This document shows positions 56,501 through 64,000 of a stretch of DNA of 64,000 nucleotides, piece after piece (within the stretch, counting starts at the first letter, position 1; every line of letters starts with the position of its first letter). The position numbers and the translations under genes were made by a program. The DNA is from Saururus chinensis (Eukaryota > Streptophyta > Magnoliopsida > Piperales > Saururaceae). The notes under the pieces were generated by a model that worked only from the letters and a program-made list of their open reading frames with translations, ran no database searches and had not been told where the DNA came from. The stretch covers positions 29,274,592 to 29,338,591 of the forward strand of contig CP141143.1 in NCBI GenBank assembly GCA_035235625.1, in the 5' to 3' direction.

Positions 56501-59500
56501 TGTAAAAAAACTTAAAAACAGAAGTATATTTTTTTAGAATTAATTTCGAAAATTCATTGTCGAATAAGAATTACGGTTGGTAATATAGTTTTTTAGAATA
56601 TATTCGAATGTTACACAAATCCATTTTTAAAACTTTAAATTAATATAACTCTCTCGAATATGGAGGTTATTGGTATTATTTTGCTCCTAAATTCGAGCTC
56701 TATCAAATAAGATTGCACATGGGTAGATAAATTTGAACTTTTAAAGTGGGCTCCACCTATTTGGGACGGTTCTCGAGGATCAAATCGATATAAGGGGTAA
56801 CAATTAAAAAATAATAGAATCTTTTATTCCAAAATGGTGGGCTGGGAGCCAGAATCGAAGGAATCACCTCGTGAGGTGATTCGGTGATTCCTGTCGATTC
56901 TGGCTGGAAACAACCTAAAATTAAATTTTGGGCAAAATTTTTAATTCCGTGAACCTTCTACACCCAACTATGATTCTGGTTATTCCAGACGGAATTGGGG
57001 AGGAATCACTAGAATCTTACACAAATTTTACACCCAAACAGCCCCTATATCTAGAAGTATCTTTGATCTAAGCCAAATATACGTAAATATGGATGGTAAG
57101 TAAATTATGTAGTTAAAATCATATAACTACGATAAATAAAAATTGTCGAGTTCTAAGGTTAATTTAAATAACTCTTGATACTTATTTGAACCTAAATCTT
57201 TTTAAAATCTATGCTTCAATCATAATTAACAATTGTCACATTCATACAAAGACTTCTCGACTGTACTTGGAGTAAATTTCCACTCAGCTCTTTTGACATA
57301 TTTTTCACATGTTAGATAAAAGCTCCCCAATCATATTACATATGTCAGAACCGATAGATATTGTAGGTAGAAAGAATCGTAAGCCTTCTAAGTAGATAAC
57401 ATTATTTAAAAATACTAACCGAGATATGCACTTTGTTTATTAATATTTATTTGTTCACAGAAGCGGCTAATAATTGCAGAGACCATTGATGAGTCAACTA
57501 CATCAACTTTGGCAAGTGCTTCTTCTAGTTCATCTAGTTTCTACCACCATGAAAATTAAAATGTTATAACGTGTTAGTCTTTTGCAATAAAAATAAATAT
57601 TTTGGAAAAATATGTCACTTGACATTTGATTGGAGTAAAAACTAAATAAAAGCAGCAAAAAACTTAAAAAGTGTTTAAAGAGAGATTTATATTTTCTATT
57701 ACTAAATTAAATTATACCATTGATGGAACAAAATGTGTCGCAAGGCCACATGCAAGCATCTCATGGCCATCCAACCTTGCACCAGTAAGACCACAATACT
57801 CACCTAGGAATAAATGAATAAAACAAATTTGAGTTTAGTAGACATTCAATGAAAAGAAATTTCAAGCCAAAATCCATATTCACTATAACTATATATATAA
57901 ATAAAGTAGTAATATATTAGAAGATCTCATGAGAGAAAAAGTTGTTGACAATGTTTAAGTAAATGAAGAATGCATTTGGCACTCAGTTAAATATTTTATA
58001 AATGTTACATGATTCTCTTGTATAAAAAGGTGAAATTGGAATGATAGGTAAAATGCAATCATGTCCTTGTGAAAATAGTTGATAGTATGGTTGAACATCC
58101 TAAAGAACATGTTGTTTCATATAAGGGTAATAATTCAGACACCATTTTGTTTGATAATAAGGGTTTTCCACTTTATATTTAGGTTGATATGGAAAATATT
58201 GATTCAATCAATTATTGCCACAATAGCTTAATAAGAAAGGGGGCACACCCCTTATTGTAATTAATGACAAATTTGTAAAATGACATTGAAATGGTACATT
58301 GCAAAGTGAAGCCAATGGTGTGATCATAGGGTGGGACCAAGGGGAAATTGTGACAATACGTGGTGGTTAAAACTTGATGTTTGGGCCATAAGTGAGATAT
58401 GTGTTGCAATCATCACGGCAGTTTTAAAACTTGATGTTTGGGCCATAAGTGAGATATGTGTTGCAATCATCACAGCATGTGAACTGCCCTATTCCAATGG
58501 GTGAATATTTACTCTAATAAAGAAGTGCTCCAAACATCTCAATAGGCCTAAATTTGGTGAGCATCATACTCTCTCACATAAAAATCAAGTGTTTTTTACT
58601 AGAAAATATAAAAAATATTTTGTTAGATTGCGATGAGGGTCCTAACCCCATTATATAATTGACCACCGTGCTTCTTTCAGGGTAGAATATCATTTATACC
58701 ACCCATGGTCCCACCTCCTTGTGTGGGACTGCTTAATCAACCCTTTGTAAATATTAGATCATAAATATTTTTATGAGGTACCTTATCATAACAAAAATTC
58801 ATTGTTGTTTTAGCTTCCACATTATGTTGAAATTATTTGATAAGATCTTTAAGTTTTGTTTCAATATTTCTCTTTCTAAATATATGTCTACAAATACTTA
58901 TGCTGAGAATATACTTAGAGTTCACCCACTCTATGATACGACATAGATAGGGTTTCTACGCTAGATGGACCTAGACTAGGCAAAAGTATAGAGTATATTT
59001 TACAATATAGTTAAGTATATATCATGATGGTTTATGAAGATAAGCTTTTTTGCTACTCTACTACCAAAATAACCGGGAAGCCTCGATAGAAAGTAAGATG
59101 CCCCAACATTTGGAGATGCACCAAGCATTGTCTCTGGCATAGAAAATACCTGCATTTAAAATACTAGAAGTAAAAAACCTTATATATGATGTATATATAG
59201 GTGTTTGAAGAAGAGCTAGAAAAGGTAAATAATCAAACAATGATCAACTTATACTAAATTGAGAATTAAATTTCAAAGTGTCTAATGATAATTTCAATGC
59301 TTAAACATGAATCAAGAATGATTTAATGACAAAAAAATCAAGTCTAATTGTTAAAATTGATGCCTCTAGAAACATTGTAAATAAGAGATTAAACATTGTA
59401 AAACTGTTGCCTCTAGAATCATACAAGATAATACCGTATTCTCTGTTGCAACCCAAAATTGACCAAGTATAGATATTCCAGCACCACCACCCATAACAAT

Positions 59501-59518
59501 ACCATCAAGAATTGAAAC
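47446..59518 (-). CDS. CHY1-like 3-hydroxyisobutyryl-CoA hydrolase, nine 3' exons, possibly a pseudogene
   Basis: Family members hydrolyse 3-hydroxyisobutyryl-CoA in valine breakdown; Arabidopsis CHY1 is peroxisomal. The exons give about 270 residues of a roughly 380-residue protein, so about 110 N-terminal residues are missing. Seen in order: the oxyanion-hole motif GIVMGGGAGIS, MPETMLGASPNVGASYFLSR (the family has PDVGAS), GEYCGLTGARLDGHEMLACG, MDMINKCFSKRKVEDI, SLKKASPFNLKVALRS, REGRQQSLEECLVREYR and DKDNNPQWKPSKLE. The C-terminus ..SSKI resembles a minor peroxisomal PTS1 signal. All junctions are GT..AG and in phase except one: 57420-57540 to 56136-56196 is off by one base and leads to an early TGA. 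One intron is 8079 bp and full of transposons. No upstream exon was found up to 64000. Identity is confident; function is doubtful. Confidence 0.85.
47652..47693 (-). CDS. CHY1-like gene, 14-codon exon
   Basis: Between acceptor ..TATGTAG and donor GTATGG it reads GSRALLFDKDNNPQ, the family's CRAIL(L/V)DKDKNPKW region. Phase 0 at both ends. Confidence 0.85.
47771..47872 (-). CDS. CHY1-like gene, 34-codon exon
   Basis: Acceptor ..ATGCTAG, donor GTTTGT. It reads IREGRQQSLEECLVREYR and ends at NINKDLFE, highly characteristic of the plant family (REGR..G..QCLVREYRM). It is separated from the preceding exon by the 8.1-kb intron. Confidence 0.88.
48588..48790 (-). repeat. 3' LTR of the copia element
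   Basis: 203 bp; on the minus strand it runs from TGTTAAGGCC to GTTTGTTTTCA. The polypurine tract candidate (minus GAGTTTGCCGGGGC) is at 48791-48804. Confidence 0.95.
48791..49428 (-). pseudogene. pol: Copia RNase H region
   Basis: This is the C-terminal end of copia pol. After the stop at 49429 the frame resumes with TSTRPDLAYAVNFVCQHM, VKRILRYVKGTFTHGL and FSDSDWAGD. A frame change near 49178 follows, then ARSSTEAEYRALSST, LWCDNKSAISLSANPVFH and RTKHIELDHHYVRE, a stop after KLDV (about 48910), and the tail VADVLTKPLS to the final TGA near 48823. All usual RNase H motifs are present, broken by two stops and one frameshift. Confidence 0.85.
49429..50600 (-). pseudogene. pol: Copia reverse transcriptase
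   Basis: The minus open frame 50940-49429 contains, in its second half, a nearly intact copia RT. Motifs are EWCAAMDEEIQALHK, GCRWTYKVKRDAHG, YKACLVAKGFHQ, NETFSPVVK, QLDVSNAFLHG, RLHKALYGLKQAPRAWY and the active site VLYIDDILITG (about 49716-49741), then DLGDLHHFLGIEV. The first part of that open frame is an out-of-frame reading of the integrase C-terminus; the true linker is Pro/Ser-rich (50400-50620) and contains the frameshift. RT ends at a TAA at 49429. Confidence 0.88.
50543..52180 (-). pseudogene. gag-pol: Copia gag zinc knuckle, protease and integrase
   Basis: One minus frame from 52180 to about 50543, broken by a TGA at 51005. It holds the zinc knuckle CQICGGTNHSAKTC (about 52027-51986) and the protease site WFLDSGAFDHVT (about 51905-51868). 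Integrase follows: the zinc region with HHWLEHPS and CNSCLTSK, then the core with LVHSDVWGP (Asp), TLRTDNGGEYL (Asp) and PEQNGVAERKH (Glu). The C-terminus has LPSPSLQNLSPYQLLF, FGCRCFPS and FLGYCPNTKGF. The TGA falls just after AERKH, where Arg is usual (CGA to TGA). Little of the gag body precedes the zinc knuckle. Confidence 0.88.
52200..52760. repeat. GC-rich minisatellite in place of the copia gag body
   Basis: Degenerate tandem units built around GAGCAGATCTGGACG and GGCGGCGCCGGG recur roughly every 40-50 bp. On the minus strand they give a Pro/Arg/Ser frame with repeated RPDLLRP-like words and no Gag fold. Copia gag normally fills this space. Confidence 0.75.
52761..53063 (-). other. Copia 5' leader
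   Basis: GC-rich sequence between the primer site and the minisatellite. No gag start with family resemblance is seen. Confidence 0.6.
53064..53077 (-). promoter_or_regulatory. Copia primer binding site, initiator tRNA-Met type
   Basis: Minus-strand TGCTATCAAAGCCC abuts the 5' LTR. It is two changes from the usual TGGTATCAGAGC. Confidence 0.85.
53078..53280 (-). repeat. 5' LTR of the copia element
   Basis: 203 bp, differing from the 3' LTR at five positions (four transitions, one transversion). Followed by the right GGAAC duplication. Confidence 0.95.
53286..54180 (-). pseudogene. Unidentified coding-like sequence inside the hAT element, possibly captured from a host gene
   Basis: GC-rich island between AT-rich hAT arms. 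A minus frame starts MPPLAALPDCPPLEMQ (54033) and carries EEFQQQAEEFIYACQAKQ. After a frame change, Glu/Gln/Arg-rich coiled-coil-like stretches follow (FLVQQKAKEEQCRQAQEED, HERLAHRRRLEEEQIQLW) and then NKLPKDLTEEDILQLTHEG near 53590. Stops and shifts break it. I do not recognise the parent protein and it is not hAT transposase. The GC content and protein-like blocks suggest transduplication. Confidence 0.4.
54780..55725. mobile_element. Possible degenerate inverted-repeat element
   Basis: The left edge (GTCATGGAAGGTTATATCGG, about 54798) resembles the reverse complement of the right edge (ACCATGGAAGTCTGTATCGA, about 55700). TATCGATAC-like words cluster near both ends. No duplication was identified. 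It could be an old MITE in the large intron or chance similarity. Confidence 0.3.
55952..56050 (-). CDS. CHY1-like gene, 33-codon exon
   Basis: Acceptor ..TTTTCCAG, donor GTATGG. It reads EQEATNGADQWLKGTIKS to VALRS, the family's (E)A..AD.W....I..LKKASP.SLK(I)(S)LRS. Phase 0 on both sides. It precedes the 8.1-kb intron. Confidence 0.87.
56136..56196 (-). CDS. CHY1-like gene, 61-bp exon
   Basis: Acceptor ..CTTATAG, consensus donor GTAAGT. It reads MDMINKCFSKRKVEDIVYAL from the second base. It needs two codon bases from the previous exon, which supplies only one; see the findings. Confidence 0.85.
56488..57045. mobile_element. 558-bp MITE in an intron of the CHY1-like gene
   Basis: Perfect 20-bp terminal inverted repeats GGGGCTGTTTGGGTGTAAAA (56488-56507 and 57026-57045). 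The G-rich TGTTTGG ends are typical of Tourist/PIF-Harbinger or hAT-type MITEs. Flanking bases (TGT left, TAT right) do not give a clean duplication, so the superfamily is open. No coding capacity. An internal hairpin is at 56849-56903. Confidence 0.8.
56849..56903. repeat. Internal hairpin of the MITE
   Basis: Arms CCAGAATCGAAGGAATCACC and GGTGATTCCTGTCGATTCTGG pair with about one mismatch, and the loop itself contains CACCTCGTGAGGTG. It lies off-centre within the MITE. Confidence 0.8.
57420..57540 (-). CDS. CHY1-like gene, 121-bp exon with probable one-base deletion at its end
   Basis: Acceptor ..GGTGGTAG, donor GTTAGT. It reads KLDELEEALAKVDVVDSSMV to NKQSAYL, corresponding to the variable middle of the family before the (S)(A/V)(Y/L)HR(L/M)D motif. 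The last bases TATCTCG give Tyr-Leu where the family has Tyr-His-Arg; one lost base would explain both this and the phase error with the next exon. Confidence 0.75.
57718..57803 (-). CDS. CHY1-like gene, 86-bp exon
   Basis: Acceptor ..TTCCTAG, donor GTATAA. It reads GEYCGLTGARLDGHEMLACG and ends THFVPSM, among the most conserved parts of the plant enzymes. Together with the previous exon it gives exactly 57 codons. Confidence 0.88.
58369..58480. repeat. Recent tandem duplication, period 57 bp, in an intron
   Basis: AAAACTTGATGTTTGGGCC and the following bases through GTTGCAATCATCAC occur twice with almost no difference (CACGGCA against CACAGCA). It lies in the 1.3-kb intron between exons 57718-57803 and 59065-59149. 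Confidence 0.9.
59065..59149 (-). CDS. CHY1-like gene, 85-bp exon with catalytic motif
   Basis: Acceptor ..AAATGCAG, donor GTAGTA. It reads VFSMPETMLGASPNVGASYF and LSRLPGYF plus one base. The Glu of MPET is kept. The Asp of the family PDVGASYFLSRLPG motif is Asn (codon AAT). Confidence 0.88.
59435..59518 (-). CDS. CHY1-like gene, 28-codon exon (first found)
   Basis: Acceptor ..TTATGAAG, donor GTATTA. It reads VSILDGIVMGGGAGISIL and GQFWVATENT: the oxyanion-hole Gly-Gly-Gly motif of the crotonase fold. Phase 0 on both sides, so at least one upstream exon is required. Confidence 0.87.
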
Positions 59519-60024
59519 CTTCATAAGAAAACTTCTCATATTAAGTAAATGAATATAAAACAACAAAAACAATTTAGTACACAATAATTAATGCTATATT
59601 TGCTTGATAATACTTAATAGTATTATTGAAAATTCGAAACATATTTATTCAAAATTTATGTTTCAGTGATTAGAATTTATATGAACGATCCAATCTGATT
59701 TCAAATTATTGTTATAAAAAACATGCATTCGAGATTCTCCTCCTAATTCCTTCCTAGTAAAATAAATTCATTTTTTTCTATAACATGGGACATAGAAGTC
59801 ACCCATGAACAACTTCCAAAAAAAAAGTGACAAAAAAGTATCTTTTCACAATATCATGGCTATTTGAACAGCATTAACACTATTCTTTCAATATAAAGAT
59901 AACAAAAATTCGGTGATCATGTTTTCTAATTTCAATATGAGTTCCATATTTCAATAAGTTTTCATATTATCTTCTCATCTAATCTAGCAATCCTAAAATG
60001 TGGTATCCCAGATTCATTTTTTGG
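59519..60024. other. Intron or intergenic DNA upstream of the first exon found
   Basis: AT-rich. Searched on the minus strand for the N-terminal crotonase motifs (such as a CSGGD-like segment) without success. Confidence 0.4.
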
Positions 60025-60566
60025 GTAAATTATACTTACAACCTTGACCTTCGTTGAAACTAAACAAAGACCCCTCACATTTTGAAAACTACACTTACGC
60101 CCCCGCAGATTTATTAAAACATGAACATGCCCTTGTCATGTGCACCTCTCTTTTCCATCCACTCCCATTACCGCCCAACCTCACCTTCCCACAATTGGCA
60201 TTAACACCTCCTTGGCCCTCCCCTTCTTGTTGGTGCTTACACACCCCACTGGTGTGGCAATGGCTGGGGAGGATGGGACTATCCTATCCTAACTTTCATG
60301 TATGCACTAGAAAAGACATCAGGGTGGGGGAGCAGTAGGCAGGGATGCTCTGAACGATCTGAAGAAGAGGGAGGGAGGTGTTGGGGTCAATCCTATTGTT
60401 GAAACCAGTGAGGAAGGCCATTGCCAGGATGGAGGGGGAAGAGGTTGTGAACAACCAGAGTGCTTTTGGTTTTTGAACAAACTAGGGGATATAGGTGTGG
60501 TTTTTGAAATATAAAAGGGCTTATGTCTAGTTTTGACAAAGTTTAGGGGTGTAAATGTAATTTTAC
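60025..60566. mobile_element. Mutator-like (MULE) inverted-repeat element, about 540 bp
   Basis: About 80 bp at the left (GTAAATTATACTTACAACC.., ..CAAAGACCCCTCACATTTTG) is the imperfect inverse of the right end (..CTAGGGGATATAGG.., AGTTTAGGGGTGTAAATG). Long imperfect inverted repeats starting GTAAA-TTACA-TTACA point to a MULE-type MITE. Flanks ATTTTTTGG and ATTTTATCT agree at 6 of 9 positions, compatible with an aged 9-bp duplication. The interior is GC-richer; the 94-codon plus frame there (60054-60338) has no recognised domain. Confidence 0.6.
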
Positions 60567-62639
60567 ATTTTATCTATGTTAATGTCCTAGCTAACTTGAA
60601 ATTGTGCTTTCAATACCAACTCTCTTAGGTTAAATATATGATTGCATAAAACTTGATTCGCACTCATTTTGACTAGTGTATCATAAAATGTATATTATAA
60701 GTGCCTTAATCAAATTGATATTATTTCATATAATAATATATAAATTAGTTCATAGAAATGGGAAGAAAAATGTCGTATTATGAGCAATTATCACTTGTAT
60801 TTACTAAAACCTCTTTGTCTAAAAAATGTAAAAATGGAAGATGCATAATTTAATTGTAGTGAAGAGCTACTTTGAGTAGTATAATCATGTAGCAATTATT
60901 ATTTAGAGCAAAAGTTCGTGCAACACAAAAATTCATAACACTTAGTATTCATGGTTTTTGGGGAATTGTAAGTACTGATTTTAAAGTCAAAATGAATATT
61001 AAAAACTAATAGTGAAGAATGCCACAATTTCTACAAGAAAATTCATGAATTTCATGCCCCAACAGTCTTGGGTTGCGAGGTGGGTTCCCACTAGCCTCAA
61101 CTACCTAAATTAAGAAGGTTATTCATGAGAGATGGGTGAAATAAGTGAAAACCATGGTGCTTTGGTTGAGCACTTGAAGATGCACGTAATGATCCCAAGA
61201 ACGCGAGAAATGGACATTGTGAGTAGAAGTTACGATATGAGTAAGCATGACATGGGAATGGGCCCCACCAAAAAAATTTAAAGAAAACATATTAATGTGG
61301 ATCTCTTTGTGTAGAGCTCCTCAAAAGCTTTCAAACGGTACCAATAACGTGTAAATTTGAAATCAAAGATGGAGATATGTACATTTCAATTATTGGGGGA
61401 AAAGGAGGGGTATGTTGAAAAGTCTCTAGACATGTCGACAAACATGTCAACCAAGTACCAGTTAGTTGTTGACAAGATGGTAGATACGCTGATAACTAGC
61501 TAGTTATTTGTCAACAGGCCAACGAATGATCTTTTGATACCTATCTTCAACCTAAAGTTTCCTCCTTACTATTTAAGCTCTCTTTCACATTTAAAACCCT
61601 AATTCTAAGCTACATTGATGTTTCCAAAGCTTTAGAGAGGGAGAAATTAATCAACTATTGTGAGGTGGAGCACAAGCGTAGCACCCAAACATTTCTAAGG
61701 TGATTCGCATATTTTTTTATCTGATTCAAGGGAGTTTGGTAGAGAATTGGAAGTCTGTCTACATTGGCCACCATGTGGGGTTTGACGTGTTGATGTCAGG
61801 ACTATTGTCTTATATAGACAAGTAGTGACTTAAAAGATATATTTTTTTGTCTAGTGGGCTTCTTAATAATATAAATATAACTTATACACCTCTAACTTTT
61901 GAACTAAATCCCTATGCCACTCTAGACGCCTTTCATTTATGGAAAACATGTGAGGAGGACAAAAGGCTAGAAGATCAATCACTTCAAGGTAGGATTGCGC
62001 TAGAGCAATAAATCTTTACTCATGATGCTCTCAATAATTTCTAAAAGTCTTAAATCAATGGATTTGGCAAAAAAATTATGCATTTTAAGGAAAAGATCAT
62101 AGATTTATACACCCATAGGGAATGTATTGTTTTTTATTTTATTTTAATGTCCTAGAGATGTTTAAGTATCGAAGAATGCTTGACATGGTCCAACTTATTG
62201 AGCGAGTTGTCAACCTGAACCAAAAGTGAAATTCAAAGAGAAAGAAGAGAAATGAAGGAAAGGATACCATTAAAAGTGAGTTCTAGAAGGTAAATCAAGA
62301 GGAAAATAAATAATTAATGTTGGAGAAGAACTACTAACATGGGGTTAGAAAGGAACTTTCAAACACACCAATGGACATTACTAGGGTTACTATGGGAGCT
62401 AGACAAGTTCCATGAGCCTTCAATATGATTGTCAACAATGCATTGAAATTTCAATAAATAGTATTGATTTGAGAGCATTATTAATATTCAAGACAAGTGT
62501 AATGAGAATAAAAGCATATGAACTCTATGTAATCGATGGGAATTGACTAAATTACCTTAGAGAAGTTATACAGTGGGTTGTGGGGTCCAAATATTAGGAA
62601 CAACGTAATGTTGAGTTACCTTTGATAACATGATTCTAG
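60567..62639. other. Unassigned repeat-like DNA, possibly decayed gypsy LTR
   Basis: No gene is seen. Around 60900-61720 there are features of a decayed gypsy LTR: a GGGCCCCACC word (61260), TACTATTTAAGCTC resembling a TATA box (about 61568), then AAAACCCTAATTC and a leader-like run. Ends were not found. Sequence near 62150-62290 reads faintly like gag (MFKYRRMLDMVQLIERV) and is too short to call. Confidence 0.3.
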
Positions 62640-64000
62640 GTCCAAAATAAAGACAGTGTAAAAGCATATGTGATATATGTATGAGTATTTCCTATATTTT
62701 AATAATCAAAACTATGTCCATTAAAGTGTGCAATTAAGTATTGTAAAATTTAATTAGATTAGTTATGTGATTGAGTTAGATTTAGAATTGAATGACTTGA
62801 AACATTGGAGTAGACATGCTTTGAAAATTCAAGATTGAAGACTTAAAGTGATTGAAATTAGAAGGAGAAAGTGTAATATTGCGCACACAATCACAAACAC
62901 TTACTTTTTTGTGTAAATATTGTACGTTAGCATTAGAAAAATAATAGATGAAATAAGACAAAAAATCCTAAAAGATTTCATAAGAAATCAATCGTCCTTG
63001 AATAACAATAGATTGATATTGAATAAATTTTGAGATTTTTTTCTAGAACAATGAACACTTGTTAGGTTCTAAATAGTTAAAGATCGATCCCACTATCAAA
63101 ATGAATAATCAATTTGCTAGGATTTTGAGAATAGAATAAGGAACAATATATTAGAAAATATTGGGATGTGTCTTGTTTAAGTCTTCATATAAAACTTCGT
63201 CCTATTGTGTATGTTTAAGTCTTTAGAATTTGATTAGATTAGTGACATGATCAAATTCATATTTGGAATTGATTGACTTAAAAAATAGAAACTAATGAAT
63301 TCTAAATTTCAAGGTGGACGACTTAACAAAGTGTTATGCTTCAAGGTAAATTTGACAAAAATTCACATGCACAAAACACTTAAAATTAAATTAGAAAAAA
63401 CATAGAATGTGCTTTTGAGTGTTTTGGACAAAAAAGAAAAAATCGCAATATTGGTTCATAAGCAATCAATCTCCTTTGAGAAAAGATCAATCGGTTATGA
63501 ATGTTATTGGGATTTTTTCACAATTGATAAATTGATCGAACAATTGATTAAGAGATTTATTGGTTGAGTAATCATTCATCACAATAATCTGAATGATCAA
63601 TTGTAGTCTTAGAAGGATCATTTGGTGTTTGATAGGCGGATTATAGTACCTTTATCGATAGATCGCTGGTATAAAAGATCGATCGATTGAGTGTTTGGAA
63701 TGAAATAGAATAAGGAACAATTGATCACCTTGTGGGATGATCAATCGATTTGTGAGTAGTTATCTAATTTAAGAAAATCCAGAATGAGTAGCTTTCCAAC
63801 TAGGAGAATAAAACCCTAGCCAACTTGGGATAATATTTAAAGGCTAGTTTTGGTCAAAATAACACAAGGGGAAGCAAAATTTCTGACTGTAAAATAGATG
63901 TGCTTCATGCTAATAGTTTTTCCCTAATTCACCTAAACTTTGAGAAAAAATTAATAAGTGGTGAAGTATGAGTGATTAGTACACATCACAAATCACAACA
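62640..64000 (+). repeat. R1 family LTR-like units, two partial copies
   Basis: From about 62651 (GTAAAAGCATATGTG) and again from about 63172 the order of blocks matches 1098 onward: CAAAACTATGTCC, TTAGATTTAGAATTGAATGA and AAAACAAT-rich spacers with many ATCGATC words. Both copies are decayed, and the second runs to the window end. No coding region is seen. Confidence 0.4.

Overview
The window looks like nuclear DNA of a flowering plant with a transposon-rich genome. It is AT-rich, most of it consists of nested LTR retrotransposons and DNA transposons of plant families, and the only recognisable host gene is split into short exons with plant-type GT..AG junctions. Monocot or dicot cannot be decided. 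No rRNA, tRNA, CRISPR array or bacterial-type gene was seen.

Positions 1-17099 hold an old, decayed LTR/LARD-like repeat family (called R1 here). Its copy A (about 2270-14600) was hit twice by long TG..CA elements that are best read as solo LTRs: 5151-9410 (duplication GCTAT) and 9648-12092 (duplication TACAT). Copy B is at 14640-17099. R1-like units recur at 1098-2269 and 62640-64000.

Positions 17100-21332 hold an Athila-type 5' LTR, tRNA-Asp-type primer site and broken gag, joined abruptly at about 19371 to a chromovirus integrase/chromodomain fragment with four in-frame stops. Positions 21333-33206 hold a complete but non-autonomous Athila-like element on the minus strand (21338-33201, duplication TTAAG) with gag and protease but no RT or integrase. 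Inside its gag sits a 4.5-kb non-autonomous CACTA transposon (26742-31265, duplication GCA), built from GCGACG palindromes, long GA tracts and a GC-rich core. Positions 33480-45600 hold a decayed Tekay/Del-type chromovirus whose 3' LTR was split by an Athila element (37327-44562, duplication TTTTA). That element has a nearly intact pol but lost part of its 5' LTR, its primer site and gag. A tandem duplication follows (45709-46650).

Positions 47446-59518 hold the 3' nine exons of a minus-strand gene of the plant CHY1 / 3-hydroxyisobutyryl-CoA hydrolase family (valine catabolism). One intron is 8.1 kb and contains an hAT-like element (48121-54436), which itself contains a copia element (48588-53280, duplication GGAAC, two 203-bp LTRs differing at 5 sites). 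Other introns carry a MITE and a small tandem duplication. Three observations suggest decay: a one-base phase mismatch between two exons, an Asp-to-Asn change in the PDVGAS motif, and no visible N-terminal exons in the 4.4 kb upstream. Beyond it lie a MULE-like inverted-repeat element (60025-60566) and more decayed repeats.

The elements do not cooperate functionally. The layout is a record of sequential insertions, with the order readable from target-site duplications.
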